Assembly: GCA_964481655.1 (NCBI GenBank)
Contig: CAYZVO010000039.1
Location: forward strand, 1 to 47,087
Source: CALDOK01 sp964481655
Lineage (GTDB): Bacteria > Myxococcota_A > UBA796 > JAFGLY01
Direction: 5' to 3'
DNA: 47,087 nt
This document shows, one piece after another, positions 1-8,076 of the stretch; the first letter of the stretch is position 1, and each line of letters starts with the position of its first letter. Made by a program: the position numbers and the translations under genes. Under the pieces are notes generated by a model. It did no database searches and had not been told where the DNA came from. It saw only the letters and a list, made by a program, of their open reading frames with translations.

Positions 1-2
1 AG

Positions 3-293
3 AGGCGCCGCACCTTATATAAACCGCTCACTGGTTATGCAACCAGGGGGTACACGGACAAGGGCGCGACCGTGAACCGGGTCAAGCAGGGGTGGTGTGT
101 GGAGTTCACGGAGGAGAGTTTGCGGGCGTTTTATTTGCTGGATGTATTACTCCATGAGTTGGGGCATCACGTGGACGAGCGTGTGTGGAGCCGAGACGTG
201 CAGTCGGCGGAGCGGTTTGCGGAGTGGTTTGCGGGGGAGAGGTCGCGGCTTTTGCATGAACTGGGCGGACCGGAAGGGGAGGGGAGTCGATGA
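3..293 (+). CDS. HExxH putative zinc metallopeptidase-like protein, 5'-truncated by window edge
   Basis: The reading frame is open from the first bases of the window to the TGA at 291-293, so this is the C-terminal part of a longer protein. A GTG at 72 could be a start, but the frame upstream of it is also protein-like and no good ribosome site precedes it. The visible part carries LLHELGHHVDE, a textbook HExxH zinc-binding and catalytic motif, followed about 20 residues later by an acidic/aromatic stretch (ERFAEWFAGE) that could supply the third ligand. I do not recognise the family. The stop overlaps a possible ATG of the next frame (ATGA). GC is lower than in the main body of the window, consistent with acquired DNA. 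Peptidase activity is inferred from the motif only. Confidence 0.6.
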   Translation, partial: RRRTLYKPLTGYATRGYTDKGATVNRVKQGWCVEFTEESLRAFYLLDVLLHELGHHVDERVWSRDVQSAERFAEWFAGERSRLLHELGGPEGEGSR

Positions 294-308
294 TCCGTCA
301 GAGGGGAA

Positions 309-357
309 GGACGCTGGAGCGTCCAAGAGAACGTTCCGAGGCTGGAGCCTCGGAACG
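309..357. repeat. Pair of REP-like palindromes with a shared GCTGGAGC core
   Basis: Two perfect hairpins lie 7 bp apart. The first has 7-bp arms GGACGCT / AGCGTCC (309-315, 318-324) and the second 12-bp arms CGTTCCGAGGCT / AGCCTCGGAACG (332-343, 346-357). Both have a GG loop and both contain GCTGGAGC at the centre. This resembles repetitive extragenic palindromes. It falls inside the longest possible version of the following gene, which argues that the gene starts downstream of it. Confidence 0.65.
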
Positions 358-391
358 AGGAATCATAGTTTCGGGACGAAGACGTACGGAA

Positions 392-937
392 TTGGCGAGA
401 ATCACAAGGAATTGCCTCTGGATGGGGATGTTCGTCCTATTTGTATCATTGGGACTGTTCCAGATGTCTTGCCTCCCCCCTCATTGTAATAGTCTGGAAA
501 ATCCCGGCTGCTGTAACTCGGGCGTGGATAGTTTGGAAATTACTACGCAAGATTTTCTGGACCTCGAAGACTACATGTCTGATGGCCGGGCGAATGACGA
601 CTCACCCACCATGGTCATGAAGGTCTACGACGGGGAACAACAGGACGAGACTCTGGTTGGCGAAGCGGAGATCGAATTCCACAACAATGTCGATAATGGA
701 CCACATTTTATCGATACGACCCTGGAACTGGATAATGACGGAGGGTGCCATTTCGGGGCGACGGTAGTGTTTGAATTCCTCGCTCCCGACAGTTGGGATC
801 CGACGGTGCAAGATGAAATCGGCGTGGATATCATTCAAATTAGTACATCACAGTTTGAATTCGCGGATGATCCGGAACGGTATGATATCTGGGGCAGGAT
901 CGCCGTTGATCTGTATTTTTTTTGGTGGATCTCCTGA
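392..937 (+). CDS. Small exported (lipo)protein of unknown function
   Basis: The frame can be extended back to an ATG at 290, but that N-terminus would be encoded by the REP-like palindromes and is Arg-rich. I therefore prefer a TTG at 392, giving an N-terminus MARITRNCLW followed by a hydrophobic run and FQMSC; an ATG at 422 is the alternative. The hydrophobic run ending in Cys (residue 27 from the TTG) resembles a lipoprotein signal, although the -3 residue is Gln rather than Leu. The mature part is acidic, begins with a Cys cluster (CLPPHCNS, PGCCNSG) and is predicted from residue pattern to be beta-rich. No family recognised. Local GC is about 45 %, far below the window average, and the gene converges on the diguanylate cyclase with 16 bp between stop codons. 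Confidence 0.55.
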   Translation: MARITRNCLWMGMFVLFVSLGLFQMSCLPPHCNSLENPGCCNSGVDSLEITTQDFLDLEDYMSDGRANDDSPTMVMKVYDGEQQDETLVGEAEIEFHNNVDNGPHFIDTTLELDNDGGCHFGATVVFEFLAPDSWDPTVQDEIGVDIIQISTSQFEFADDPERYDIWGRIAVDLYFFWWIS

Positions 938-953
938 TCGGATAGCTAGTCCA

Positions 954-2519
954 CTACAAATCATCCTCCGAAACCACCCGATTCCGCCCCGTTTGCTTGG
1001 CCCGGTACAAACGGCTATCCGCCACCTCAAGCAGCTGATCCGGATCCTGGCTATCGTCGGGGAACATGGCTACGCCGGCGCTCAGGGTGACCGGGACCTT
1101 CTTATCGTCACCCAGCGGCTGTGCCTCGGTCGCGGTGCGTAGGCGCTCGGCCACCATCAAGGCCTCGGCCTTTTCGGTGTTGGGGAGGATGACGGCGAAC
1201 TCCTCGCCGCCGTAGCGGCAGGGGAGGTCCACGGTGCGTACACCTTCGGTGAGGATGCCGGCGATGCCGCGCAGGACCTGGTCGCCGACGGCGTGGCCGT
1301 GGGTGTCGTTGACCTTCTTGAAGTGGTCGATGTCCAGGAAGATGAGGCCCAGGGGGGATTTGAAGCGGGTGGAACGGGTGATCTCGCGGCGCAGTTCTTC
1401 CTTGAAGCGGCGGTGGTTGGACAGGCCGGTGAGGCCGTCGGTGACGGCGAGCTGTTTGACCTCCTCGACGTGCTTTTCGAGGCTGGCGGCCATCTCGTCG
1501 AAGGTGCGGCCCAGCTCACCCAGCTCGTCGCGGCGGCGGATGCCGGTGCGGCGGCCCAGGTCGCCGCTGTGCCAGGCCTGGGCCGCCTCGGCCAGGGCGC
1601 GCACGGGACGGCTCAGCCCGGTGGCCAGCACGATGGCCAGCAGGGTGGACAGCACGAGCCCGCACAGGCTTGCCAGGACCATCTTCCTGCGCGCCTCGGC
1701 CCGGGTCTTGAGGACGGGGCGCGCCGAGACCAGCAGGATCAGGGTGCCCAGGTGGCCGCTGGCCTCGTCCAGGTAGAGGGGGCAGCACACGGCGTCGAAG
1801 GGCTCGCCGTCCAGGGTGGTGGGCCACGAGAAGTACTCGGCAGCGGCGCCGCGCCCCCTGCGTTCGTAGAGCTCCCGCTCCTTGATCTTGAAGATGTTGC
1901 GGGGGTCCACGCGGTCGAAAGCGGGCAGGGTGGACGCTAGCACCACCGCCTCGAAGGTGTAGGCGGCGTGGAAGCCGGCCTCCTCGTGCAGCTGGTCGAG
2001 GAAGCGCCGGTCCAGCAGGTAGCCCGCCAGGATCGCCCCGCGCACCTCGCCCTCGAGCACCACCGGCCGGGTGGCCCGCACCTCCAGGGTGTTCCCCCGC
2101 ACGACCATGTCCTGGTACGGCCGGCCGACAAGGGCGTCCCGGAAGGCCATGTCGCTGGGCAGGTCCTCCAGCTTACGGCCCGGCATGGCCGCCGACACCA
2201 GCAGCCCGTCGGTGTCCAGGGTGGCCAGCAGATCCACCTCCATAGCCTGGCGCAGCCCCTGCAGCTCGGTCGCCCCCAGCACCCCCTCCAGGACGCCCGC
2301 GGTGTCCGGGTGGTCCCGCAGCAGATCGACCTTGTCCGCCAGCTGGCTGTGGAAGCGGTTGACCACGGTGTGCACCCGGTGGGCCTCCTCCTGGGCCCGC
2401 CGGTGGCGCTCGGCGTCCAAACTGGACGTCAGCGTGACGTCCGCCAGCAGGGTCATGGAGCCCCCCATGGCCGCCACCAGCAGCCACATCACCAGGGCCA
2501 GCCGGATGCGGATGGACAC
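954..2519 (-). CDS. Membrane sensor diguanylate cyclase (periplasmic sensor-HAMP-GGDEF)
   Basis: Makes the second messenger cyclic di-GMP from two GTP. Membrane segments at about residues 7-27 and 279-300 enclose a roughly 250-residue periplasmic domain that looks like a double-CACHE/CHASE-type sensor. A HAMP linker follows (about 300-352), then a GGDEF domain (about 355-518). The active-site loop is GGEEF (437-441), an active-type signature, and DIDHFKKVND is the usual metal/nucleotide region. An RxxD product-inhibition site (RTVD, 428-431) lies exactly five residues before GGEEF, so feedback inhibition is expected. The GTG start shares its G with the TAG stop of the upstream binding-protein gene (TAGTG), so the two are almost certainly translated together. 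This suggests that the periplasmic binding protein feeds a ligand signal into this cyclase. Confidence 0.93.
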   Translation of the reverse strand: MSIRIRLALVMWLLVAAMGGSMTLLADVTLTSSLDAERHRRAQEEAHRVHTVVNRFHSQLADKVDLLRDHPDTAGVLEGVLGATELQGLRQAMEVDLLATLDTDGLLVSAAMPGRKLEDLPSDMAFRDALVGRPYQDMVVRGNTLEVRATRPVVLEGEVRGAILAGYLLDRRFLDQLHEEAGFHAAYTFEAVVLASTLPAFDRVDPRNIFKIKERELYERRGRGAAAEYFSWPTTLDGEPFDAVCCPLYLDEASGHLGTLILLVSARPVLKTRAEARRKMVLASLCGLVLSTLLAIVLATGLSRPVRALAEAAQAWHSGDLGRRTGIRRRDELGELGRTFDEMAASLEKHVEEVKQLAVTDGLTGLSNHRRFKEELRREITRSTRFKSPLGLIFLDIDHFKKVNDTHGHAVGDQVLRGIAGILTEGVRTVDLPCRYGGEEFAVILPNTEKAEALMVAERLRTATEAQPLGDDKKVPVTLSAGVAMFPDDSQDPDQLLEVADSRLYRAKQTGRNRVVSEDDL

Positions 2520-3613
2520 TAGGGCACGCTCGCTTCCAGCGGCTGGATGCCCTCGTCGAAGGCCCGCTTCATGGGCTCGACGGCGGCGCCGACCGCCAGC
2601 CAGTCCACCTCGTAGACCTTGGGGCTGCCGCTCTCCTCCACCATCTTGACGATGTCCGGGGCCAGATCGACGCCGGGGAGGATGGGGGTCACGTAGCCCT
2701 CGGCCAGCCGGGCCTGGCCCTCGGGGCTGAGCAGGAACTCCATCGTCAGCCGGGTCGTGAACGGGTGGGGGCGGGTCCGCGGCAGCAGGGCCGAGTAGGG
2801 CGTCCGCACGGTGCCCTCTGCCGGGTAGATGAAGGTGCAGCCGATGCCGTGGGTGTCCCGCAGCTGCAGCAGCGTGTAGTCGTAGTTGATCTGGATCGGC
2901 TTGGTGCCGCGCACGAAGCTGGCATAGTCCTGGCGCGAGAGCACGTCCTCCAGGCCGCCGTTGCGGGCGATCTGCACCAGCAGCTCCACCCCGGCCGCCG
3001 GAACCTCAGCGCTCCCGCCCCGGGCCAGCGCGGCCGCCAGCAGGGTGGATACACCGGTGGCCGAAGCCCGCGGGTCGTTGAAGGTGATCTTGCCGGCAAA
3101 TTCTTCGCGCAGCAGGTCCTCCCAGCTGCGGGGCGGTTCCTCGATGACGTCGGTGTTGACCATGAAGCCCAGCGTGCCCGAGAACATGGCGAACCAGCCG
3201 CGGCAGTCCCCGTCAGCGGGTCCGCTGGCCCAGGCGGGTAGGTGCGCCGCCGCCGATGAGGGCACGCAGTCCAGCAGATCCTGCTGCTGGGCCGCTGGGC
3301 CGTAGAGGTAGCCGGTGGAGGCGATGTCCACCGTGGCAAACCCCCGCTCCGCGTCCAGGTGCCGCATCACGGCGCTGGAGGACATGTCGATGTCCACGTG
3401 GCGTATGCCGTACTCCTGGTCGAAGAGCTGGAACAGCCCCTTGTAGCCGCCGTAGTTGTCGGCCATGCCGTAGGTGTAGATGGTGCCGTCTTCCTGGGCC
3501 GCTCGCTTGGCCAGGTCCTGCATCGACAGGTGCTCGTGATCATCGGAAGAGGCCGCGCAGCCGGCGTACACCAGCGCCAGTAGAAGGGCCAGGCCTCTTG
3601 GTGTGCTGCTCAA
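2519..3613 (-). CDS. Extracellular solute-binding protein (ABC-type, iron/spermidine class), putative lipoprotein
   Basis: A periplasmic binding protein of the class that includes ferric-iron and polyamine binders: it has the two-lobe pattern with TIYTYGMADNYGG at the first strand, a ITFNDPRAS segment, and a C-terminal VDWLAVGA region. The frame extends to 3841, but that would overlap the sulfatase gene and gives an Arg/Gly-rich N-terminus. A TTG at 3613 has GAGGAG at the right distance and yields MSSTPRGLALLLALVYAGC, a lipoprotein-type signal with Cys19, so I use it (about 364 residues). No ABC permease or ATPase gene is nearby. The next gene is a sensor diguanylate cyclase overlapping by one base, so the protein may be a sensory partner rather than a transporter subunit; that is inference. 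Confidence 0.82.
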   Translation of the reverse strand: MSSTPRGLALLLALVYAGCAASSDDHEHLSMQDLAKRAAQEDGTIYTYGMADNYGGYKGLFQLFDQEYGIRHVDIDMSSSAVMRHLDAERGFATVDIASTGYLYGPAAQQQDLLDCVPSSAAAHLPAWASGPADGDCRGWFAMFSGTLGFMVNTDVIEEPPRSWEDLLREEFAGKITFNDPRASATGVSTLLAAALARGGSAEVPAAGVELLVQIARNGGLEDVLSRQDYASFVRGTKPIQINYDYTLLQLRDTHGIGCTFIYPAEGTVRTPYSALLPRTRPHPFTTRLTMEFLLSPEGQARLAEGYVTPILPGVDLAPDIVKMVEESGSPKVYEVDWLAVGAAVEPMKRAFDEGIQPLEASVP

Positions 3614-3717
3614 ACCCCTTGATTCTCCTCGCGAACAGGATACCAGAGGGGCGGGCCGACGCGCTGATGCGCTACCCTGTTTGGAGGAGGGAGACGCCGC
3701 TGGACGGTTGCTGACCC

Positions 3718-5655
3718 CTACTCGTCGATGTACCCCAGCGCCTTGAGCTGCTCCCGCGCCGCCGCGCTGACCTCGGGGGGCGCCGAGCCCACGGCCCCTA
3801 CCTCGGCGTCCAGCGGCGGCAGCCCCAACATGGCCTCCCAAGCCGCCAGCTCGTTTTCGAGGTCCTGGCGCACGACCATGTCCGAGGAGATCTTGGCCCG
3901 GTCCTTGAGCTCGCCGGGGTCCTTGTCCAGGTCGTAGAGGTTGGAGCTGAACTCCCCGTGTTCGTAGTGGGTGGATAGCTTGAGGTTGCCCACCCGGTAG
4001 GTGCGGTAACGGCCCCAGGGGCTCAGCAACGGGCCCTCCCCGTTGGCCGTGCCCGGCTTGAAGCGCGCCGACAGTAGCTCCTCTTCGAAGCGCTCGGCGA
4101 TGACCGGCATGCCCGCGGGCTTGCCTGCCAGGGCGGGCATCAGCGAGCCCACCTGCAAGGTGTCGGGGGCGGGCACGTCCACCAGGTCCACGATCGTGCC
4201 GAAGGTGCCCAGGGTCGAGATGGGCTCCTTGATCCGGGCGCCGGGCGGGATCAGCCGGGGATAGCGGATGGCCATGGGCACCCGCAGGTCTTCCTCGTAC
4301 ATGGGCGAGACGTGCCCGAAGGCGCCGTGCTCACCCACCAGCTCACCGTGGTCGGCCAGCACCACGAAGACGGTGTTGTCCAGCGTGCCCCGCTGGCGCC
4401 AGGCGTCCAGCACGCCCCCCAGCAGGGCGTCGGTGTACAGCACGCCGCCGTCGTACATGTCGACGATGGGCTGGTGCACCCGTTCGAACTCCTCGTCGCT
4501 GAGCTGGCGGCCGAACTGCACGCCGAAGGAGATCTGGCCCACGGTGCGCAGCTCGCTCAGCGGCAGATCGGTGTAGGCATCGCGGTACTCGGGGGGCAGC
4601 TGGTGGAAGGGCCAGTGGGCCTCCAGGAAGTTGACGAAGACGAAGGCCGGCGGCGCATCGGCGGGCCGCTGGTCCATCCAGTTGTGGATGTTGTCCACCA
4701 CCTGGCCGCTGCCCTTGTCGTCGGCGGTGGAGAGCCCCAGGGTGTCCACCAGCCGGTAGATGAAGGAGAACCCCCGCCCGCCGGCGCCGGTGATCCAGGC
4801 CTGGTCCGACCAGGCGAAGCCGCGGGTCAGCCCGAAGCTGGGGCTGATGAAGGTGTTGGCGGTGAAGCAGCGGGTCTCCCAGCCGGCCTGGCCCATCACC
4901 TCGGCGATGGTGGGCAGGGTGTCGTCGAGGTAGCGGGTCTCGCCGTGGGCGTTGTGGGTGGAGGGCAGGGTCCCGGTGAACAGGGACGCATGGGACGGCA
5001 GGGACCACGTCGACGGCGCCGTGGCCTGCTCGAACAGCACCCCCTCGGCGGCGAAGGCGTCGAAGACGGGGGTGGTCTGGCGCTCGTAGCCGTAGGCCGA
5101 CACATTCTGGGCCCGCACCGTGTCCAGCACGATGAACACCACGTCCGGTGCGCCGGGGGGCGGGGTGGCGTTGGCCGGGTCCGGCGTCATCTCGTACCCG
5201 CCGCTGGCCTTGTGTTTGATCACCGGGATGGACAGCAGGATCACGGGCGTCAATGCACACGCCGCCGCCACGATCCACAGCCGCTTGCGGGCGATGCGCG
5301 CCCCCGCCGCGTAGAAGGCGAGCCCCACCAGGGAGGGGGCGAGCCACATGGCCACCTTGGTGGGGTCCACCGCCACCCAGCGCTCCAGGCCGATCCACAC
5401 CACGGTCATCGCCAGCGGGTGCAGCAGCGCCCCGCGCTTATGCAGGAACAGGGGGCTCAGCAGCAGCCCCACCACCACGGCGATGGGGGCTTCCATCAAG
5501 ATGGTCTTGGCGGCGAACCAGGTCATCGGCGGCATCTTCATGATCAGGATCAGGCCGATGCCCTGGGCCAGGTGGATGATGCCCACGGCCAGGCCGAAGC
5601 CCAGCCCGGATTTGAGGCCATCCAACAGCATCTTCAGCACGGTGCTCTTCGACAT
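3718..5655 (-). CDS. Membrane-anchored sulfatase-like hydrolase (alkaline phosphatase superfamily)
   Basis: The first roughly 150 residues hold about four to five hydrophobic segments. The sulfatase/alkaline-phosphatase fold follows from about residue 170: DVVFIVLDTVRAQNVSAYGY contains the metal-binding Asp near the first strand, and VVLADHGELVGEHGAFGH is the second metal site. The nucleophile region is TWSLPSHASLFTG. In classical sulfatases this is C/S-x-P-S-R; here Ser218 is present but Arg is replaced by His222, so conversion to formylglycine is uncertain and the enzyme may act on phosphate or phosphodiester groups instead. An upstream GTG at 5685 is possible, but the ATG at 5655 gives a cleaner N-terminus (MSKSTVLKML). 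It is divergent from the kinase at 5827 across a 170-bp gap that holds a perfect dyad. Confidence 0.88.
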   Translation of the reverse strand: MSKSTVLKMLLDGLKSGLGFGLAVGIIHLAQGIGLILIMKMPPMTWFAAKTILMEAPIAVVVGLLLSPLFLHKRGALLHPLAMTVVWIGLERWVAVDPTKVAMWLAPSLVGLAFYAAGARIARKRLWIVAAACALTPVILLSIPVIKHKASGGYEMTPDPANATPPPGAPDVVFIVLDTVRAQNVSAYGYERQTTPVFDAFAAEGVLFEQATAPSTWSLPSHASLFTGTLPSTHNAHGETRYLDDTLPTIAEVMGQAGWETRCFTANTFISPSFGLTRGFAWSDQAWITGAGGRGFSFIYRLVDTLGLSTADDKGSGQVVDNIHNWMDQRPADAPPAFVFVNFLEAHWPFHQLPPEYRDAYTDLPLSELRTVGQISFGVQFGRQLSDEEFERVHQPIVDMYDGGVLYTDALLGGVLDAWRQRGTLDNTVFVVLADHGELVGEHGAFGHVSPMYEEDLRVPMAIRYPRLIPPGARIKEPISTLGTFGTIVDLVDVPAPDTLQVGSLMPALAGKPAGMPVIAERFEEELLSARFKPGTANGEGPLLSPWGRYRTYRVGNLKLSTHYEHGEFSSNLYDLDKDPGELKDRAKISSDMVVRQDLENELAAWEAMLGLPPLDAEVGAVGSAPPEVSAAAREQLKALGYIDE

Positions 5656-5690
5656 GCAGTTTCCCGTTTGTCGGGGCGTTCTCACCCCAT

Positions 5691-5717
5691 CCTGTTACAC
5701 GCGCCCAAGGTAACAGG
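5691..5717. promoter_or_regulatory. Inverted repeat (candidate operator) between divergent genes
   Basis: Perfect 8-bp arms CCTGTTAC (5691-5698) and GTAACAGG (5710-5717) are separated by 11 bp. The site sits 36 bp upstream of the sulfatase start and 109 bp upstream of the kinase start. No T-run follows, so it is not a terminator; the arm length and spacing fit a dimeric regulator's operator. No regulator gene is adjacent. Confidence 0.4.
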
Positions 5718-5826
5718 GGTTCCAGGGGAGTCCAAGGACGAAGGGGAGGTGCCGCGCCCATCCCGATAAACCCCGGCGGGAGCGTTGGGATAAGATCGAC
5801 AGGTTCGAAGAGGGGTATCGCACGGT

Positions 5827-8013
5827 ATGTCTGATGAATGGCCGGATGGGGAAGGCCGCAATCAGCCTCCATCCGCGGAGGACGAGTTCACCGGTGCGCC
5901 CACCCAGCAGCTCCACTCCGATCCCCACACACTCGGCGCCGCCGGGGACTCCCTGATCAAGCCCAGCACCGTTCCGCCCGGTACGCAGGTCGGCCACTAC
6001 AAGGTGCTGCGCCTCATCGGCCGCGGCGGGATGGGCGAGGTCTACCTGGCCCGGGACACCCGCCTGGGGCGCAAGGTGGCCCTCAAGGTGCTGCGCCCCG
6101 GCGCCATCGGCTCGCGGGACGCCGCCGAGCGGTTCATCTTCGAGGCCCGGGCCACGGCGCGGTTCAACTTCCCCCACATCGTCACCATCTTCGACGTCAG
6201 TGAGTTCGAGGGCCGGCCGTACGTGGCCCTGGAGTACCTGGAGGGCCAGAGCCTGCGCCAGCGCCTGCAGGAGGAGCGGCTAGGCATCACCGAGTCGATC
6301 CGCATCGCGCTGGCCGTGGCGGAGGCGCTACAGGAAGCCCACAAGCACCTGATCCTCCACCGGGATCTCAAGCCCGGCAACGTGATGATCCCCCGGGACG
6401 GCCGCATCCGGGTGCTGGACTTCGGGCTGGCCAAGGCCGTGGCCGAAGAGGCCCCCGCCGGCGAGGAAGCCGTAACCGTGGAGCGGCCGGCCGTCAGCGA
6501 GGACGACGCCACCCTGGAGGTGTTCCAGACGCGGGTCGGCGGGGTGCGCGGGACACCCGCGTACATGGCCCCCGAGCAGTGGGAGGAGCAGCCTTGCACC
6601 ACGGCCACGGACATCTGGGCCCTGGGCTTGCTGCTGTGGGAGATGATCGCCGGGCGCCACCCCTACCCGGGCCTGTCGGCCTACCAGCTGTTCCTGCAGA
6701 TCTGCCGCGACCAGCCCATGCCTTCCCTCGACGTGGACGCTCCGCCGGCCCTGGCGCGGCTCGTGGACGGCTGCCTGGCCAAGGCCCCAGCAGACCGGCC
6801 CGTGATCACCGAGGTCATCGAAACCCTCCAGGATCTCCTGGCCGGTAGCGCCAAGCCGAGGGATCTGGAGCGGTCGCCGTTCAGGGGGTTGCTGCCGTTC
6901 AACGAGCAGCACGCCGAACAGTTCTTCGGGCGCGAGACGGAGATCGCGACCTTCCTGGAACGGTTGCGGGAAGAACCCTTGCTGCCGGTCGTGGGGCCCT
7001 CCGGCGCCGGCAAGAGCTCCTTCGTCCAGGCGGGCATCATCCCCCGGCTGCTGGAGCAGGGCCGCTGGACGGTCATCAAGATGAGGCCGGGCAGCGCCCC
7101 GTTCCGGACCCTGGCCGCCCGGCTGCTGTGGGGATGGGGCGGCGGGAGCCGGGGCCGCCCGTCCGAGTCCCTGGTGGCCAGCGCAGCCAGCACGGCCGGG
7201 CCGGAGGGGGACGGCAGGGCGGCCTCGTTGGCGCCGGATCTGGACGAGGCGGAGCAACAGCTGGCGCGGGAGCTGGCCGCCTCGCCGGCGAGCTTGGCCC
7301 TGCGGCTGGGGCAGATCGCGGACCGGGAGAGCAGCCGCCTGTTGTTCTTCATCGACCAGCTGGAAGAGCTGTACACCCTGGTGGAGGACAAGGCGCAGCG
7401 CGACGCATTCCTCGGGGCCATCTGCCAGGCCGCAGACGATCCCCAGGGGCCGGTGCGAGCCATCTTCACGTTGCGGGACGATTTCCTGGGCCGGATGGCC
7501 CTGGGGGCCTCGCGGCAGGCGCTGAGCCAGGTGTCCGTGCTGGGCAGCCCCGCCCCCTCCGGCATCGCCGAGATCCTCACCCGTCCCGTGCGTGCAGCGG
7601 GGTACGGGTACGACGATCCGGGCCTGGTCCCCGCCATGATCGAGGCGGTGAAGGACGAACCCGCTGCCCTGCCCCTGCTGCAGTTCACCGGGCGGGTGCT
7701 GTGGGAGCGGCGGGACACCAAGAAGCGCCTGCTCCTGGAGGCGGTCTACGACGAGATCGGCGGCGTCGAGGGGGCCCTGGCCCATCACGCCGAGGCGTTA
7801 CTGGAGGCGTTGCCGGCCGAGCGGGTGCGCGTCGCACGCCAGATCTTCATGCGCATGGTGACGGCGGACAAGAAGCGCACGATCGTCGCCCGTTCGGTGC
7901 TGTTGGCCGAGCTGGAGCCGGACGCCCGTTCGGTGCTGGATCACCTGGTGTCCGGGCGGCTGCTGCTGGCCCACAAGGCGTCGACGGCATCGCCGAGCGT
8001 GGACTCCGGTTAG
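5827..8013 (+). CDS. Ser/Thr protein kinase fused to nSTAND NTPase (N-terminal part of a kinase-nSTAND-WD40 protein)
   Basis: The kinase domain spans about residues 57-340: glycine loop GRGGMGEVYLARD, Lys87 in VALKVL, HRDLKPGN with Asp180, DFG at 198-200, and GTPAYMAPEQ. It is followed by the nSTAND1-type opening SPFRGLLPFNEQHAEQFFGR, a Walker A GPSGAGKS (390-397) and a Walker B-like FFIDQLEELYT near residue 510. In this family the protein normally continues into a membrane segment and WD40 repeats. Here the frame ends at a TAG at 8011-8013, yet the same frame stays open beyond it and continues the family sequence. So this is either a gene broken by one nonsense change, a read-through or recoded stop, or a base error. 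It would phosphorylate protein targets in response to an ATP-driven conformational switch. It is divergent from the sulfatase gene. Confidence 0.9.
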   Translation: MSDEWPDGEGRNQPPSAEDEFTGAPTQQLHSDPHTLGAAGDSLIKPSTVPPGTQVGHYKVLRLIGRGGMGEVYLARDTRLGRKVALKVLRPGAIGSRDAAERFIFEARATARFNFPHIVTIFDVSEFEGRPYVALEYLEGQSLRQRLQEERLGITESIRIALAVAEALQEAHKHLILHRDLKPGNVMIPRDGRIRVLDFGLAKAVAEEAPAGEEAVTVERPAVSEDDATLEVFQTRVGGVRGTPAYMAPEQWEEQPCTTATDIWALGLLLWEMIAGRHPYPGLSAYQLFLQICRDQPMPSLDVDAPPALARLVDGCLAKAPADRPVITEVIETLQDLLAGSAKPRDLERSPFRGLLPFNEQHAEQFFGRETEIATFLERLREEPLLPVVGPSGAGKSSFVQAGIIPRLLEQGRWTVIKMRPGSAPFRTLAARLLWGWGGGSRGRPSESLVASAASTAGPEGDGRAASLAPDLDEAEQQLARELAASPASLALRLGQIADRESSRLLFFIDQLEELYTLVEDKAQRDAFLGAICQAADDPQGPVRAIFTLRDDFLGRMALGASRQALSQVSVLGSPAPSGIAEILTRPVRAAGYGYDDPGLVPAMIEAVKDEPAALPLLQFTGRVLWERRDTKKRLLLEAVYDEIGGVEGALAHHAEALLEALPAERVRVARQIFMRMVTADKKRTIVARSVLLAELEPDARSVLDHLVSGRLLLAHKASTASPSVDSG
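8011..8013 (+). other. In-frame amber codon splitting a single kinase-nSTAND-WD40 frame
   Basis: The codons before the TAG read ...SPSVDSG and those after it AAPSSSPAGDEDSELELVHE, then SLMFNWPRL. The phrase ELVHESLMFNWPRL is the conserved end of nSTAND1 domains (usually xxLVHExLxxxWPRL), so coding sequence clearly runs through the stop without any frame shift. From 5827 to 11256 there are 1810 codons including this one and the terminal TGA. No other stop interrupts the frame. Confidence 0.85.
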
Positions 8014-8076
8014 GCGGCGCCGTCCAGTTCACCCGCCGGCGACGAGGACTCGGAGCTGGAGCTGGTTCATGAGTCG

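Noticed and set aside
3614..3717. Sigma-70-like promoter before the solute-binding gene (TGGTATCCT)
   Set aside because: The extended -10 is suggestive but no -35 box lies at a proper distance, so support is too weak.
2519..3841. Longer N-terminus of the solute-binding protein
   Set aside because: It overlaps the sulfatase gene and is Arg/Gly-rich; the TTG at 3613 has a good ribosome site and a signal peptide.
4312..5769. Long plus-strand open frame (485 codons) antisense to the sulfatase gene
   Set aside because: Its product is His/Gly/Gln-rich low-complexity, typical of the shadow of a high-GC gene; the minus-strand frame has clear domain motifs.
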